This document shows positions 19,054-29,657 of a stretch of DNA of 64,000 nucleotides, piece after piece (positions within the stretch are counted from its first letter, which is position 1; each line of letters starts with the position of its first letter). The position numbers were made by a program, and so were the translations under genes. This DNA is from Aphanomyces cochlioides (lineage: Eukaryota > Oomycota > Saprolegniomycetes > Saprolegniales > Verrucalvaceae): NCBI GenBank assembly GCA_019828595.1, contig JAHQRK010000008.1:2814151-2878150 (forward strand), in the 5' to 3' direction. A model generated the notes under the pieces. That model made no database searches. It was not told where the DNA came from and saw nothing but the letters and a program-made list of their open reading frames with translations.

Positions 19054-22000
19054 ATGTCCAACGCCAACAGCTGTTCCGAGCTCCGTGAGACCAACACTCA
19101 CGGAGTCACCATCATTCCAGGTATTGTATCACCTCACCCACTTTCGTCGTCCAATCAGGATGGCGGAAGTGGTGTGAGTAATGTCTCTACACCTAACCCT
19201 AGGGCCGAAGTGGAGGTCGAGTTCGACCCCAACAGCGTCTCTGGAGACCAATCTGCGTCTCGCTCCCCCAGCGCTTCACCTGGTGCTCCACTCGCCGGAG
19301 TTCCAGGGGGGGTCAACCTCAGTGGGTCAGTGGTTGACCCCCAGACCACTGTCGTTAACTTGTCTAGCGAAGCCCTCACTCAGGAGGGCGAACCACTGGG
19401 GCCTTGTGCCTGTGGTGGCTGCTTCCCTGGACTCCAATTGGAGTCGATCCCCAGTGAAGGCGGCGAGAAAACGGGGTCCATGCCAGCCCTAGAGGCTACG
19501 AGGGCCCCCCCTATGGGCACACCCTGCGGTTCTGTCTACTTCCCCCCAGGGGCCTCTTCGGAGGGGCGGGGGCGGTATCCCGATTTGGGTTCTCGCCGGA
19601 GCAATGGTGTACCCCAGTCACCGTGCTGCGGGGATGGCATGGATTCCCCTTCTACCCCTGTCACTGGGGGTCTGGCCCCGGCCTTTCTCGTGACCAATGG
19701 GACTGAGCCAGCAGCCACCAACCGCGTCGCCCCCTGTGCTGAGCCTCCTAGAACGGGAGAGGAAGAAGAAAAATCTCAAGAGGACGTGGATATGGTCTCT
19801 GGAGACGCCGAGGGGAAGGATTCTACTGAAACCGAGGCCTTAACCGACGAGGGAAATACTCAAATTCACTCGGAGGTTGATGGGTCAGGCGACATTAACG
19901 GCCAAGCGAAGCCGTGTGATACTCCTGGAGAAGTTATTCACGAGGAACAATCGACAAACAATGACAATGACCAGTCAAATCAAGACATTGTCGACAAATC
20001 CGTTGCTCAAGGAAATGGCGCTGTTGATCCTCCTACCGCGGCAGACAAAATACAAGGCGATCAAGAGCAACAAAACGCTGAAAAGGCCAATCCATGGACG
20101 CAAAAGACTCCCGGCAAGGATTCAGCTTCGTCCAAGAAAGATTCCAAGCAAGGCAATGCTCCCAAAGGCGCGAAACATCGCAACACTGGTGCTCATGCTA
20201 TTGCCGATGACGATATTGCGCGATGCGAGGCCATGGCGGACGCATTCTACAAAGACTCTGATGACATGGACGCCTTCATTGAAAACATTTTGCTCACCCC
20301 CCAGTCCCAAGTGTACGAGCTCACAGTCAAGTTGGGCGAAGCCTACAAGGACTGGTCCGAAAAAGTCATCTGCGATCAATTTGTCAAGGAAAATCCTGGT
20401 TCGTTATGGGGCTCCAAATTTCCGAACATTTTGATCCACAAGAAGAACCCACAGACCATTGTGATCTCAAGTTACAACTTGTCTACGTGCGTGGAAATGG
20501 GAGGCACAACGTTTCGACTTGGTGGCAAAGACTTCCTGGTTCCCAAATACTCGCGTTATGGCAACAACTACTACGTTACGTTCAACAAGGTCAGTCACCC
20601 TTCGATGGCCAAGGCAATTGTCAAGAAAATGGCTGCATTGACCAAGTCAGTGATAGCAGCATTCAACCCTACTGCTGGTCAGAACATCAAGTCGCCGCAT
20701 TTGAGAGTCATTTTCAAGTCGCCTGCGCCTCCTGCAGTGTTGGTACCAAAATCCGGCGACGCACTACGCGAAATCACCATTACGGATCCGTCGGGTCAGC
20801 CTTTTGTCGTCGTGTTTCAGCACAAGATCGCTGCTCTGAACAAGACATTGCCTCCGTCGATTGTTTCACGACGTGCAGAGGCCAAGGCTGAAAAAGCGAA
20901 GGCAAAAGCGGCCAAGGCAGCGGCAAAATCTCCTCCGTCAGGAGAAAAAGAACCTGAACATGATGGAGACGATCATGATCAAGACCCTGGAACAAATGCG
21001 GAAGGCACGGCCGACTCAACTGAGGCATCTGGAGATCGTCAAGATGAACAACCACAGCCAACAGCTCCTTCTCATGGCTCTGATGTCGATATGTCTGGTG
21101 ACAGCGATCCCCCTAACAACAATGGACAAGACAAACAACAAGAAGATGTGGAAATGTCTACCAACGAATCGCCCGCTCTTGCTCCACCAAGTGAGCAGCC
21201 CAAGAACTCGCTGGACCTTCAATTGGTAACGGGCTACCGGTCTGGACCAGCTCCAAAACGTACTTTGCCTTCGTCCCCACGTTTGGATCCCCTGCCGACA
21301 TCCAACCGTTTTCATATCCTCGAAGAAGACGACGTGGAACTCTCGTTTGAAGACTTTGCAGTACCTCGAATTATATTGGAAGATTCAAGTGCGCCACGCC
21401 CGAAAAAGACCAAAGGCAAAGCGAAGAAACAACGACTTAACAAGTCTGCTGCAGCCCACCTCGAATTGGCGAAGAAGATCATTCGAGACAAGAAAGTCGA
21501 AGGCAGTATCACCGAATGTCAACGCATTTTGCGAGATGATCCTCAGCTCGTTTCACATGCTATGTACGCACAAGATGAAGACCTCAGTTTGTTTCAGTCA
21601 CTTGTTGCAACCAAGACTATTGAGCGCAAGATGGCTTTGTTAAAAGCTCAAGGCAAGCCTCACAACTACAAACATCACGTCAACTTCATGGCTCAATACA
21701 AGATTCACCCGTCAGAAATCTTGGAAGAATTGACCACGGACATACCAGAGATCAAGCGCATCCTCTTTGCACTTGCTACGATTGACTTATTCCTCTCAAA
21801 TCGGGCCCCAGACCTCTACACAAACTCGGAGGCACTGACTGTTCTATTGAACCAAGAAGCAACAAGATTGCCTGACACCAACTGCTTGACGGACTGGTCG
21901 CTGTTTGCTTTGATCGAAAACTTCAGCGACAATCTCGAGAAGTTCACTTTGCCGGCTCCCGTCTTGTCGGCCATCTCGATGCTCAAAAGCATCACCAACA

Positions 22001-22092
22001 ATTACCACATCGACGAGCTCTGCAGCAAAGCTCACCACTCCATGAACGCCGACGAAATTGATCCCCTCGATTTGGAGGACGATCAACTCTAA
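19054..22092 (+). CDS. ORF1 protein, intact, 1,012 aa (E6)
   Basis: Intact reading frame from ATG 19054 to TAA 22090-22092. About nine residues differ from the E9 copy over 1,012 (for example S for G near residue 62, a D-D in place of G-D near 399, H for Q before EEQS), so divergence is about 1%. Features follow E9: acidic, Pro/Ser-rich N-terminus, globular middle, two basic stretches and a helical C-terminus. The 5' UTR is now 38 nt long, preceded by the 3' UTR of E2. Confidence 0.88.
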   Translation: MSNANSCSELRETNTHGVTIIPGIVSPHPLSSSNQDGGSGVSNVSTPNPRAEVEVEFDPNSVSGDQSASRSPSASPGAPLAGVPGGVNLSGSVVDPQTTVVNLSSEALTQEGEPLGPCACGGCFPGLQLESIPSEGGEKTGSMPALEATRAPPMGTPCGSVYFPPGASSEGRGRYPDLGSRRSNGVPQSPCCGDGMDSPSTPVTGGLAPAFLVTNGTEPAATNRVAPCAEPPRTGEEEEKSQEDVDMVSGDAEGKDSTETEALTDEGNTQIHSEVDGSGDINGQAKPCDTPGEVIHEEQSTNNDNDQSNQDIVDKSVAQGNGAVDPPTAADKIQGDQEQQNAEKANPWTQKTPGKDSASSKKDSKQGNAPKGAKHRNTGAHAIADDDIARCEAMADAFYKDSDDMDAFIENILLTPQSQVYELTVKLGEAYKDWSEKVICDQFVKENPGSLWGSKFPNILIHKKNPQTIVISSYNLSTCVEMGGTTFRLGGKDFLVPKYSRYGNNYYVTFNKVSHPSMAKAIVKKMAALTKSVIAAFNPTAGQNIKSPHLRVIFKSPAPPAVLVPKSGDALREITITDPSGQPFVVVFQHKIAALNKTLPPSIVSRRAEAKAEKAKAKAAKAAAKSPPSGEKEPEHDGDDHDQDPGTNAEGTADSTEASGDRQDEQPQPTAPSHGSDVDMSGDSDPPNNNGQDKQQEDVEMSTNESPALAPPSEQPKNSLDLQLVTGYRSGPAPKRTLPSSPRLDPLPTSNRFHILEEDDVELSFEDFAVPRIILEDSSAPRPKKTKGKAKKQRLNKSAAAHLELAKKIIRDKKVEGSITECQRILRDDPQLVSHAMYAQDEDLSLFQSLVATKTIERKMALLKAQGKPHNYKHHVNFMAQYKIHPSEILEELTTDIPEIKRILFALATIDLFLSNRAPDLYTNSEALTVLLNQEATRLPDTNCLTDWSLFALIENFSDNLEKFTLPAPVLSAISMLKSITNNYHIDELCSKAHHSMNADEIDPLDLEDDQL
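19081..19105 (+). other. Hairpin in ORF1 codons 10-18
   Basis: CTCCGTGAG (19081-19089) pairs with CTCACGGAG (19097-19105) over a 7-nt loop. It is present in every copy that keeps the ORF1 start, including E13 despite its frameshift upstream. Confidence 0.55.
19308..19342 (+). other. Strong hairpin in ORF1 near codon 90
   Basis: GGGGGTCAACC (19308-19318) is perfectly complementary to GGTTGACCCCC (19332-19342), with a 13-nt loop. This 11-bp GC-rich stem is kept in all copies; E13 gains one G in the run at its base. Confidence 0.6.
19430..19445 (+). other. 16-bp perfect palindrome in ORF1
   Basis: GACTCCAATTGGAGTC, self-complementary over its full length, in the Cys-containing part of the ORF1 N-terminus. 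Retained in all copies. Confidence 0.55.
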
Positions 22093-22170
22093 GGCTTCTA
22101 TCCCCTGCTTCAATCCATTTCAACCTCCCCTCTGACCCCTCCATTCTACTCATTTTCATCTGTACTCGTG

Positions 22171-24836
22171 ATGAGTGACAACAACTTCTCCGATGTCCCA
22201 ACTGAACTCGTGGACTGGGACCCACAAATCATCTCCCTCAACACCAATGGCTTCTCCAACAGTCATCGGTACATCCTCGACAAACTATCAAGTGTTCACG
22301 ACGTTTCCTTTATCCAAGAAACCCGTTTCCGCACGCCAAGTCTCCACGACCGTGTTGCGTTCCATTGGCAACGCATCACAAACCACGAAGGCTCTTTGTT
22401 CTTTGAAGAGCCTATTTACCCTGAAGTATCCACGTCGCCAGCCACTGGAGGTCTGGCTACGTTGATACATCCTCACTCTCCTTTGAAGAACGCCACTCAA
22501 GTCCCTCATGACAACCCCGCCGTCAAAACCCCGTGGCACGAGCCTTCACAAGTCCCACACTCACCAACCGACTCGACTACATATTTTGTTCGTCCACCTT
22601 GGCGGGTCTTCGTCATTGGAAGGCGACGCACATGCCACACGTTCCACAGGCTGACCACGTGGCTTGTCGTATCATCTCAAAGCGTCAAACATTGCGCCAT
22701 GGCTCTGGATCATGGAAAGCTCCAACTTGGCTACTTCGTCTACCACGAGCGGCCGAGATTGTTCATGGATGTCTGGATCGATTTTTGGACAAGTCTCCAA
22801 CATTCCACAATATCTCCAAGGCCTACGACATGCTGGTCAATGATATCCGCTCCCAACTCAAAGAATTCCATTCTCAACGATTGGAGAAACAACGTCTGCC
22901 GTTGAAGAAGTTAGCTGTCGAGATCGCTTCGCTTTTGCAAGTCCCCAACATGCGTCAAGATGCAGTGCTGGTGGATCGAGTGCGAGACCTTCAAAAGCAA
23001 ATTCACGAGCTGCAAGATCGAGACAAGCAGTTTCGTCAAGACCAGGCGTTCCAACTTCACTTGTACAAAGCAGAGCGCTCGTCCAAGTTCCACTTCATGT
23101 CCCCTGTCCCTACCCCCTTGAAGAAGACAGTCTTCAAAGAGTTGGTGGATGTCAATGGAAATGTTGTCTCCAATCAACAAGGCATGTCTGACGTCCTGGT
23201 CGACTACTACAAGGACTTGTTTGCAGCTCCCGAGGTGCAGCGATCTGGAGACGAAGTGTCGTCATTTCTGACCCCATTGACTCGACACAAGCAACTGCCA
23301 GAGCAAGCCCAGAAAGAGCTGTCGGCTCCCTTGCGCGCCAACGAGTTCTATCATGCTATTCGACACAGCAGTTCGAACTCAGCGCCAGGTCCCAACGCTC
23401 TGCCATTCGAAGTCCTCAAACTTGCACCTCACAAGTGGTCGTTGGTATTGGAGCTGCTATTCACACACCAGCTCCATTCTCACCCTCGCTTGACTCCCAT
23501 GCAACTTGTCAGTACGCTGGTGTTGCTGCACAAGAAAGGCCCCAAGTCACAGGCCAAGAACTATCGGCCCATTAGCCTACTCAACACGGATGTGAAAATC
23601 CTGACGAGTATTCTGGCTTATCGACTCCAGCGCCACATTCGACACATCATCCACCCGGACCAGCAAGGCTTTATCCGTCGAAGCAATATCCAAACCAATA
23701 TTGCACGACTGGATGACATGCTGCACCACATCAAACTACACAGTCCGTCCTCGATGGTGGCACTGCTTGACTTTGAGAAAGCTTTTGATCGCGTGGACCA
23801 CGCGTACTTGCTCCGCGTCCTCCGTCACTATGGCTTTCCCGAAACCTTTGTTGACATGGTTCGCGTACTGTACTCGGGCCGCAAGTCTCGCATCTTGGTG
23901 AACGGCTTCTTGTCCAAGCCAGTTCACATCTCACGCGGTGTGTTGCAAGGTGATCCACTGTCGCCACTTCTGTTTGTGATCGCTTTGGAACCGATGTGCC
24001 AACTCCTACGGCAACACTCCAACTATGGCATCAAGTGTGGGGATCGCTACCACACTGGGAGTTACTTTGCCGACGACTCGCAACTCTATGCTGCAAATGA
24101 GACGTGCCTCCACCGGCAGCTTGCATTGGTTCAAACCTTTTGCGACAAGTCTGGTTTCCGACTCAACGTAGACAAGACCCAAATTCTGACCTACAGCCAG
24201 TTGAATGGGAACCTTGCCTCACTACAAGTTACTTCCGACAGTCCCGTGAAGGCTCTTGGTATCTTGGTTGCGCCCAATCTTTCTCCATTGGCACGTTTCA
24301 ATTACGTGTTTGAGAAGTTTGTGGCTCGCTTGTCTTTGTGGCTCTACAAGGCTCGAACCATGGCCGGAAAAGTCACTATCCTGCACAGCATATGTCTGCC
24401 TGTGTTATGGTACCAACTGGCTTTTGTCCCTGCCGACAAAGACCTGGCCAAAAAGATCGACAAGGCCATGCTTCAATTTATGCTGCTCGAGTGTTCCTTT
24501 CCGTCCACGTGTCTGGAAATGTTCTACGAGACGCCCAAGCCGTCCGATGGATACTACATCCGTGGCTATCTGAAGATCTGGCCGATTGTCCGAGCCTGCG
24601 TGTATTATCAAATATGGCTCCAACGTGCCGATCGCACCTTTCGACCCGACCTCACAGCGAAGAGTCCGATGGAAGTTGCCATTCATGCTGCCTCTTTGAT
24701 CAAGCTACATCTACAACAGCTCCTGGTTGATCTCCCTCTCAAGAAGGGATACACCAAGGTATTCAATGTGCTCAAGCATCTATCTTCGGACCCCTGGTTA
24801 CGTCAACACGCCATTCCTGACAGTGTCGTTTCATGA
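22171..24836 (+). pseudogene. ORF2 with two internal deletions (E6)
   Basis: Deletion 1 (between 22517 and 22518) removes nt 348-624, which holds Y140 and GGDFN; 277 nt is not a multiple of three, so the frame is lost. Deletion 2 (between 24482 and 24483) removes 371 codons, aa 864-1234, in frame, including the zinc finger. Between them lies an undamaged RT core with FADD, open in its own frame from about 22533 to the TGA at 24834-24836. The product would lack endonuclease and finger. The deletion ends are not GT-AG, so these are not introns. Both deletions recur in other copies. Confidence 0.88.
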
Positions 24837-24983
24837 GTGAGCTGACGGCTCACCACTTCATCTCCTGTTCAATGACCACTTTGCCATATTCTGTTTTCCA
24901 AGTTCTATTTATACAGTACGAGGCAAATTAGTAAGTCATTAGGGCCTTTGCTCAAAAATAAGGTTAATACAACTCATTTAACC

Positions 24984-26479
24984 TTGCTGGTCCGGGTGGA
25001 TGATGTGTCGAATGTGGCGCTGGAGTCGATAAGCCAGAATACTCGTCAGGATTTTCACATCCGTGTTGAGTAGGCTAATGGGCCGATAGTTCTTGGCCTG
25101 TGACTTGGGGCCTTTCTTGTGCAGCAACACCAGCGTACTGACAAGTTGCATGGGAGTCAAGCGAGGGTGAGAATGGAGCTGGTGTGTGAATAGCAGCTCC
25201 AATACCAACGACCACTTGTGAGGTGCAAGTTTGAGGACTTCGAATGGCAGAGCGTTGGGACCTGGCGCTGAGTTCGAACTGCTGTGTCGAATAGCATGAT
25301 AGAACTCGTTGGCGCGCAAGGGAGCCGACAGCTCTTTCTGGGCTTGCTCTGGCAGTTGCTTGTGTCGAGTCAATGGGGTCAGAAATGACGACACTTCGTC
25401 TCCAGATCGCTGCACCTCGGGAGCTGCAAACAAGTCCTTGTAGTAGTCGACCAGGACGTCAGACATGCCTTGTTGATTGGAGACAACATTTCCATTGACA
25501 TCCACCAACTCTTTGAAGACTGTCTTCTTCAAGGGGGTAGGGACAGGGGACATGAAGTGGAACTTGGACGAGCGCTCTGCTTTGTACAAGTGAAGTTGGA
25601 ACGCCTGGTCTTGACGAAACTGCTTGTCTCGATCTTGTAGCTCGTGAATTTGCTTTTGAAGGTCTCGCACTCGATCCACCAGCACTGAATCTTGACGCAT
25701 GTTGGGGACTTGCAAAAGCGAAGCGATCTCGACAGCTAACTTCTTCAACGGCAGACGTTGTTTCTCCAATCGTTGAGAATGGAATTCTTTGAGTTGGGAG
25801 CGGATATCATTGACCAGCATGTCGTAGGCCTTGGCGATATTGTGGAATGTTGGAGACTTGTCCAAAAATCGATCCAGACATCCATGAACAATCTCGGCCG
25901 CTCGTGGTAGACGAAGTAGCCAAGTTGGAGCTTTCCATGATCCAGAGCCATGGCGCAATGTTTGACGCTTTGTGATGATACGACAAGCCACGTGGTCAGC
26001 CTGTGGAACGTGTGGCATGTGCGTCGCCTTCCAATGACGAAGACCCGCCAAGGTGGACGAACAAAAGATGTAGTCAAGTCGGTTGGTGAGTGTGGGACTT
26101 GTGAAGGCTCGTGCCACGGGGTTTTGACGGCGGGGTTGTCATGAGGGACTTGAGTGGCGTTCTTCAAAGGAGAGTGAGGATGTATCAACGTAGCCAGACC
26201 TCCAGTGGCTGGCGACGTGGATACTTCAGGGTAAATAGGCTCTTCAAAGAACAAAGAGCCTTCGTGGTTTGTGATGCGTTGCCAATGGAACGCAACACGG
26301 TCGTGGAGACTTGGCGTGCGGAAACGGGTTTCTTGGATAAAGGAAACGTCGTGAACACTTGATAGTTTGTCGAGGATGTACCGATGACTGTTGGAGAAGC
26401 CATTGGTGTTGAGGGAGATGATTTGTGGGTCCCAGTCCACGAGTTCAGTTGGGACATCGGAGAAGTTGTTGTCAATCAT
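24984..26479 (-). pseudogene. ORF2 N-terminal part with 277-nt deletion (E7)
   Basis: Starts at ATG (complement of 26477-26479) as the MIDNN variant. The deletion falls between 26132 and 26133 and is base-for-base the same as in E6, removing the endonuclease core and breaking the frame. The reopened frame (from about 26117 down) runs into the RT to HPDQQG and ends at the E6 insertion. Whether this copy also has the second deletion cannot be seen. Confidence 0.85.
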
Positions 26480-26557
26480 CACGAGTACAGATGAAAATGA
26501 GTAGAATGGAGGGGTCAGAGGGGAGGTTGAAATGGATTGAAGCAGGGGATAGAAGCC

Positions 26558-29500
26558 TTAGAGTTGATCGTCCTCCAAATCGAGGGGATCAATTTCGTCG
26601 GCGTTCATGGAGTGGTGAGCTTTGCTGCAGAGCTCGTCGATGTGGTAATTGTTGGTGATGCTTTTGAGCATCGAGATGGCCGACAAGACGGGAGCCGGCA
26701 AAGTGAACTTCTCGAGATTGTCGCTGAAGTTTTCGATCAAAGCAAACAGCGACCAGTCCGTCAAGCAGTTGGTGTCAGGCAATCTTGTTGCTTCTTGGTT
26801 CAATAGAACAGTCAGTGCCTCCGAGTTTGTGTAGAGGTCTGGGGCCCGATTTGAGAGGAATAAGTCAATCGTAGCAAGTGCAAAGAGGATGCGCTTGATC
26901 TCTGGTATGTCCGTGGTCAATTCTTCCAAGATTTCTGACGGGTGAATCTTGTATTGAGCCATGAAGTTGACGTGATGTTTGTAGTTGTGAGGCTTGCCTT
27001 GAGCTTTTAACAAAGCCATCTTGCGCTCAATAGTCTTGGTTGCAACAAGTGACTGAAACAAACTGAGGTCTTCATCTTGTGCGTACATAGCATGTGCAAC
27101 GAGCTGAGGGTCATCTCGCAAAATGCGTTGACATTCGGTGACACTGCCTTCGACTTTCTTATCTCGAATGATCTTCTTCGCCAATTCGAGGTGGGCTGCA
27201 GCAGACTTGTTAAGTCGTTGTTTCTTCGCTTTGCCTTTGGTCTTTTTCGGGCGTGGCGCACTTGAATCTTCCAATACAATTCGAGGCACTGCAAAGTCTT
27301 CAAACGAGAGTTCCACGTCGTCTTCTTCGAGGATATGAAAACGGTTGGATGTCGGCAGGGGATCCAAACGTGGGGACGAAGGCAAAGTACGTTTTGGAGC
27401 TGGTCCAGACCGGTAGCCCGTTACCAATTGAAGGTCCAGCGAGTTCTTGGGCTGCTCACTTGGTGGAGCAAGAGCGGGCGATTCGTTGGTAGACATTTCC
27501 ACATCTTCTTGTTGTTTGTCTTGTCCATTGTTGTTAGGGGGATCGCTGTCACCAGACATATCGACATCAGAGCCATGAGAAGGAGCTGTTGGTTGTGGTT
27601 GTTCATCTTGACCATCTCCAGATGCCTCAGTTGAGTCGGCCTCGCCTTCCGCATTTGTTCCAGGGTCTTGATCATGATCGTCTCCATCATGTTCAGGTTC
27701 TTTTTCTCCTGACGGAGGAGATTTTGCCGCTGCCTTGGCCGCTTTTGCCTTCGCTTTTTCAGCCTTGGCCTCTGCACGTCGTGAAACAATCGACGGAGGC
27801 AATGTCTTGTTCAGAGCAGCGATCTTGTGCTGAAACACGACGACAAAAGGCTGACCCGACGGATCCGTAATGGTGATTTCGCGTAGTGCGTCGCCGGATT
27901 TTGGTACCAACACTGCAGGAGGCGCAGGCGACTTGAAAATGACTCTCAAATGCGGCGACTTGATGTTCTGACCAGCAGTAGGGTTGAATGCTGCTATCAC
28001 TGACTTGGTCAATGCAGCCATTTTCTTGACAATTGCCTTGGCCATCGAAGGGTGACTGACCTTGTTGAACGTAACGTAGTAGTTGTTGCCATAACGCGAG
28101 TACTTGGGAACCAGGAAGTCTTTGCCACCAAGTCGAAACGTTGTGCCTCCCATTTCCACGCACGTAGACAAGTTGTAACTTGAGATCACAATGGTCTGTG
28201 GGTTCTTCTTGTGGATCAAAATGTTCGGAAATTTGGAGCCCCATAACGAACCAGGATTTTCCTTGACAAATTGATCGCAGATGACTTTTTCGGACCAGTC
28301 CTTGTAGGCTTCGCCCAACTTGACTGTGAGCTCGTACACTTGGGACTGGGGGGTGAGCAAAATGTTTTCAATGAAGGCGTCCATGTCACCAGAGTCTTTG
28401 TAGAATGCGTCCGCCATGGCCTCGCATCGCGCAATATCGTCATCGGCAATAGCATGAGCACCAGTGTTGCGATGTTTCGCGCCTTTGGGGGCATTGCCTT
28501 GCTTGGAATCTTTCTTGGACGAAGCTGAATCCTTGCCGGGAGTCTTTTGCGTCCATGGATTGGCCTTTTCAGCGTTTTGTTGCTCTTGATCGCCTTGTAT
28601 TTTGTCTGCCGCGGAAGGAGGGTCAACAGCGCCATTTCCTTGAGCAACGGATTTGTCGACAATGTCTTGATTTGACTGGTCATTGTCATTGTTTGTCGAT
28701 TGTTCCTCTTGAATAACTTCTCCAGGAGTATCACACGGCTTCGCTTGGCCGTTAATGTCGCCTGACCCATCAACCTCAGAGTGAATTTGAGTATTTCCCT
28801 CGTCGGTTAAGGCCTCGGTTTCAGTAGAATCCTTCCCCTCGGCGTCTCCAGAGACCATATCCACGTCCTCTTGAGATTTTTCTTCTTCCTCTCCCGTTCT
28901 AGGAGGCTCAGCACAGGGGGCGACGCGGTTGGTGGCTGCTGGCTCAGTCCCATTGGTCACGAGAAAGGCCGGGGCCAGACCCCCAGTGACAGGGGTAGAA
29001 GGGGAATCCATGCCATCCCCGCAGCACGGTGACTGGGGTACACCATTGCTCCGGCGAGAACCCAAATCGGGATACCGCCCCCGCCCCTCCGAAGAGGCCC
29101 CTGGGGGGAAGTAGACAGAACCGCAGGGTGTGCCCATAGGGGGGGCCCTCGTAGCCTCTAGGGCTGGCATGGACCCCGTTTTCTCGCCGCCTTCACTGGG
29201 GATCGACTCCAATTGGAGTCCAGGGAAGCAGCCACCACAGGCACAAGGCCCCAGTGGTTCGCCCTCCTGAGTGAGGGCTTCGCTAGACAAGTTAACGACA
29301 GTGGTCTGGGGGTCAACCACTGACCCACTGAGGTTGACCCCCCCTGGAACTCCGGCGAGTGGAGCACCAGGTGAAGCGCTGGTGGAGCGAGACGCAGATT
29401 GGTCTCCAGAGACGCCATTGGGGTCGAACTCGACCTCCACTTCGGCCCTAGGGTTAGGTGTAGAGACATTACTCACACCACTTCCGCCATCCTGATTGGA

Positions 29501-29596
29501 CGACGAAAGTGGGTGAGGTGATACAATACCTGGAATGATGGTGACTCCGTGAGTGTTGGTCTCACGGAGCTCGGAACAGCTGTTGGCGTTGGACAT
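26558..29596 (-). CDS. ORF1 protein, intact, 1,012 aa (E7)
   Basis: Intact from ATG (complement of 29594-29596) to TAA (26558-26560), with the full 61-nt 5' UTR at 29597-29657 and the normal 78-nt spacer to ORF2. This is the only intact ORF1 in the window whose own complete 5' UTR is attached, so it is the best candidate for a normally expressed ORF1. Small differences from other copies include a V in place of I in the GSITECQ segment. Confidence 0.88.
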   Translation of the reverse strand: MSNANSCSELRETNTHGVTIIPGIVSPHPLSSSNQDGGSGVSNVSTPNPRAEVEVEFDPNGVSGDQSASRSTSASPGAPLAGVPGGVNLSGSVVDPQTTVVNLSSEALTQEGEPLGPCACGGCFPGLQLESIPSEGGEKTGSMPALEATRAPPMGTPCGSVYFPPGASSEGRGRYPDLGSRRSNGVPQSPCCGDGMDSPSTPVTGGLAPAFLVTNGTEPAATNRVAPCAEPPRTGEEEEKSQEDVDMVSGDAEGKDSTETEALTDEGNTQIHSEVDGSGDINGQAKPCDTPGEVIQEEQSTNNDNDQSNQDIVDKSVAQGNGAVDPPSAADKIQGDQEQQNAEKANPWTQKTPGKDSASSKKDSKQGNAPKGAKHRNTGAHAIADDDIARCEAMADAFYKDSGDMDAFIENILLTPQSQVYELTVKLGEAYKDWSEKVICDQFVKENPGSLWGSKFPNILIHKKNPQTIVISSYNLSTCVEMGGTTFRLGGKDFLVPKYSRYGNNYYVTFNKVSHPSMAKAIVKKMAALTKSVIAAFNPTAGQNIKSPHLRVIFKSPAPPAVLVPKSGDALREITITDPSGQPFVVVFQHKIAALNKTLPPSIVSRRAEAKAEKAKAKAAKAAAKSPPSGEKEPEHDGDDHDQDPGTNAEGEADSTEASGDGQDEQPQPTAPSHGSDVDMSGDSDPPNNNGQDKQQEDVEMSTNESPALAPPSEQPKNSLDLQLVTGYRSGPAPKRTLPSSPRLDPLPTSNRFHILEEDDVELSFEDFAVPRIVLEDSSAPRPKKTKGKAKKQRLNKSAAAHLELAKKIIRDKKVEGSVTECQRILRDDPQLVAHAMYAQDEDLSLFQSLVATKTIERKMALLKAQGKPHNYKHHVNFMAQYKIHPSEILEELTTDIPEIKRILFALATIDLFLSNRAPDLYTNSEALTVLLNQEATRLPDTNCLTDWSLFALIENFSDNLEKFTLPAPVLSAISMLKSITNNYHIDELCSKAHHSMNADEIDPLDLEDDQL

Positions 29597-29636
29597 TTTG
29601 AGCGCGGCGGCACTTGATAACTTCTTGACTTGAGGG

Positions 29637-29657
29637 GTACGAGGCAAATTCGGAAGT
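29637..29657 (-). promoter_or_regulatory. Element 5' terminus (E7)
   Basis: Every 5'-complete copy starts at the same base: 5323, 5574, 29657 and 32326 on the minus strand and 56637 on the plus strand. The sense sequence begins ACTTCCGAATTTGCC. Such uniformity suggests a fixed transcription start. No TATA box lies inside the 61-nt 5' UTR; an internal promoter is inferred only from family habit. Confidence 0.55.

Larger units (their letters stand above)
19016..24983 (+). mobile_element. LINE copy E6, internally deleted in ORF2
   Basis: Begins at pos 24: the first 23 nt of the 5' UTR are inferred to lie left of E2, which is inserted here. Full ORF1, ORF2 with two deletions (277 nt after 22517, 1,113 nt after 24482), and full 3' UTR. 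Apart from these two deletions ORF2 is the expected length. The 3' end abuts CCTTGCTGGTCC, a site in the minus-strand ORF2 of E7, so E6 is inferred to be inserted into E7. Confidence 0.85.
24984..29657 (-). mobile_element. LINE copy E7, complete 5' end, deletion subfamily
   Basis: Minus-strand copy from the exact 5' terminus (29657) to ORF2 nt 1773, where E6 is inserted. It shares the 277-nt ORF2 deletion of E6. Its 3' portion is expected left of base 1. The sequence right of 29657 is the inverted arm of E8 at pos 2669, so E7 is inferred to be inserted in that arm. The target duplication starting with CC would be only CCTC here, or the rule fails at this site. Confidence 0.82.

Noticed and set aside
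22517..22518. The 277-nt and 1,113-nt gaps in ORF2 of E6, E7 and E8 as spliced introns
   Set aside because: The missing segments do not begin and end with GT-AG, and the first gap destroys the reading frame.
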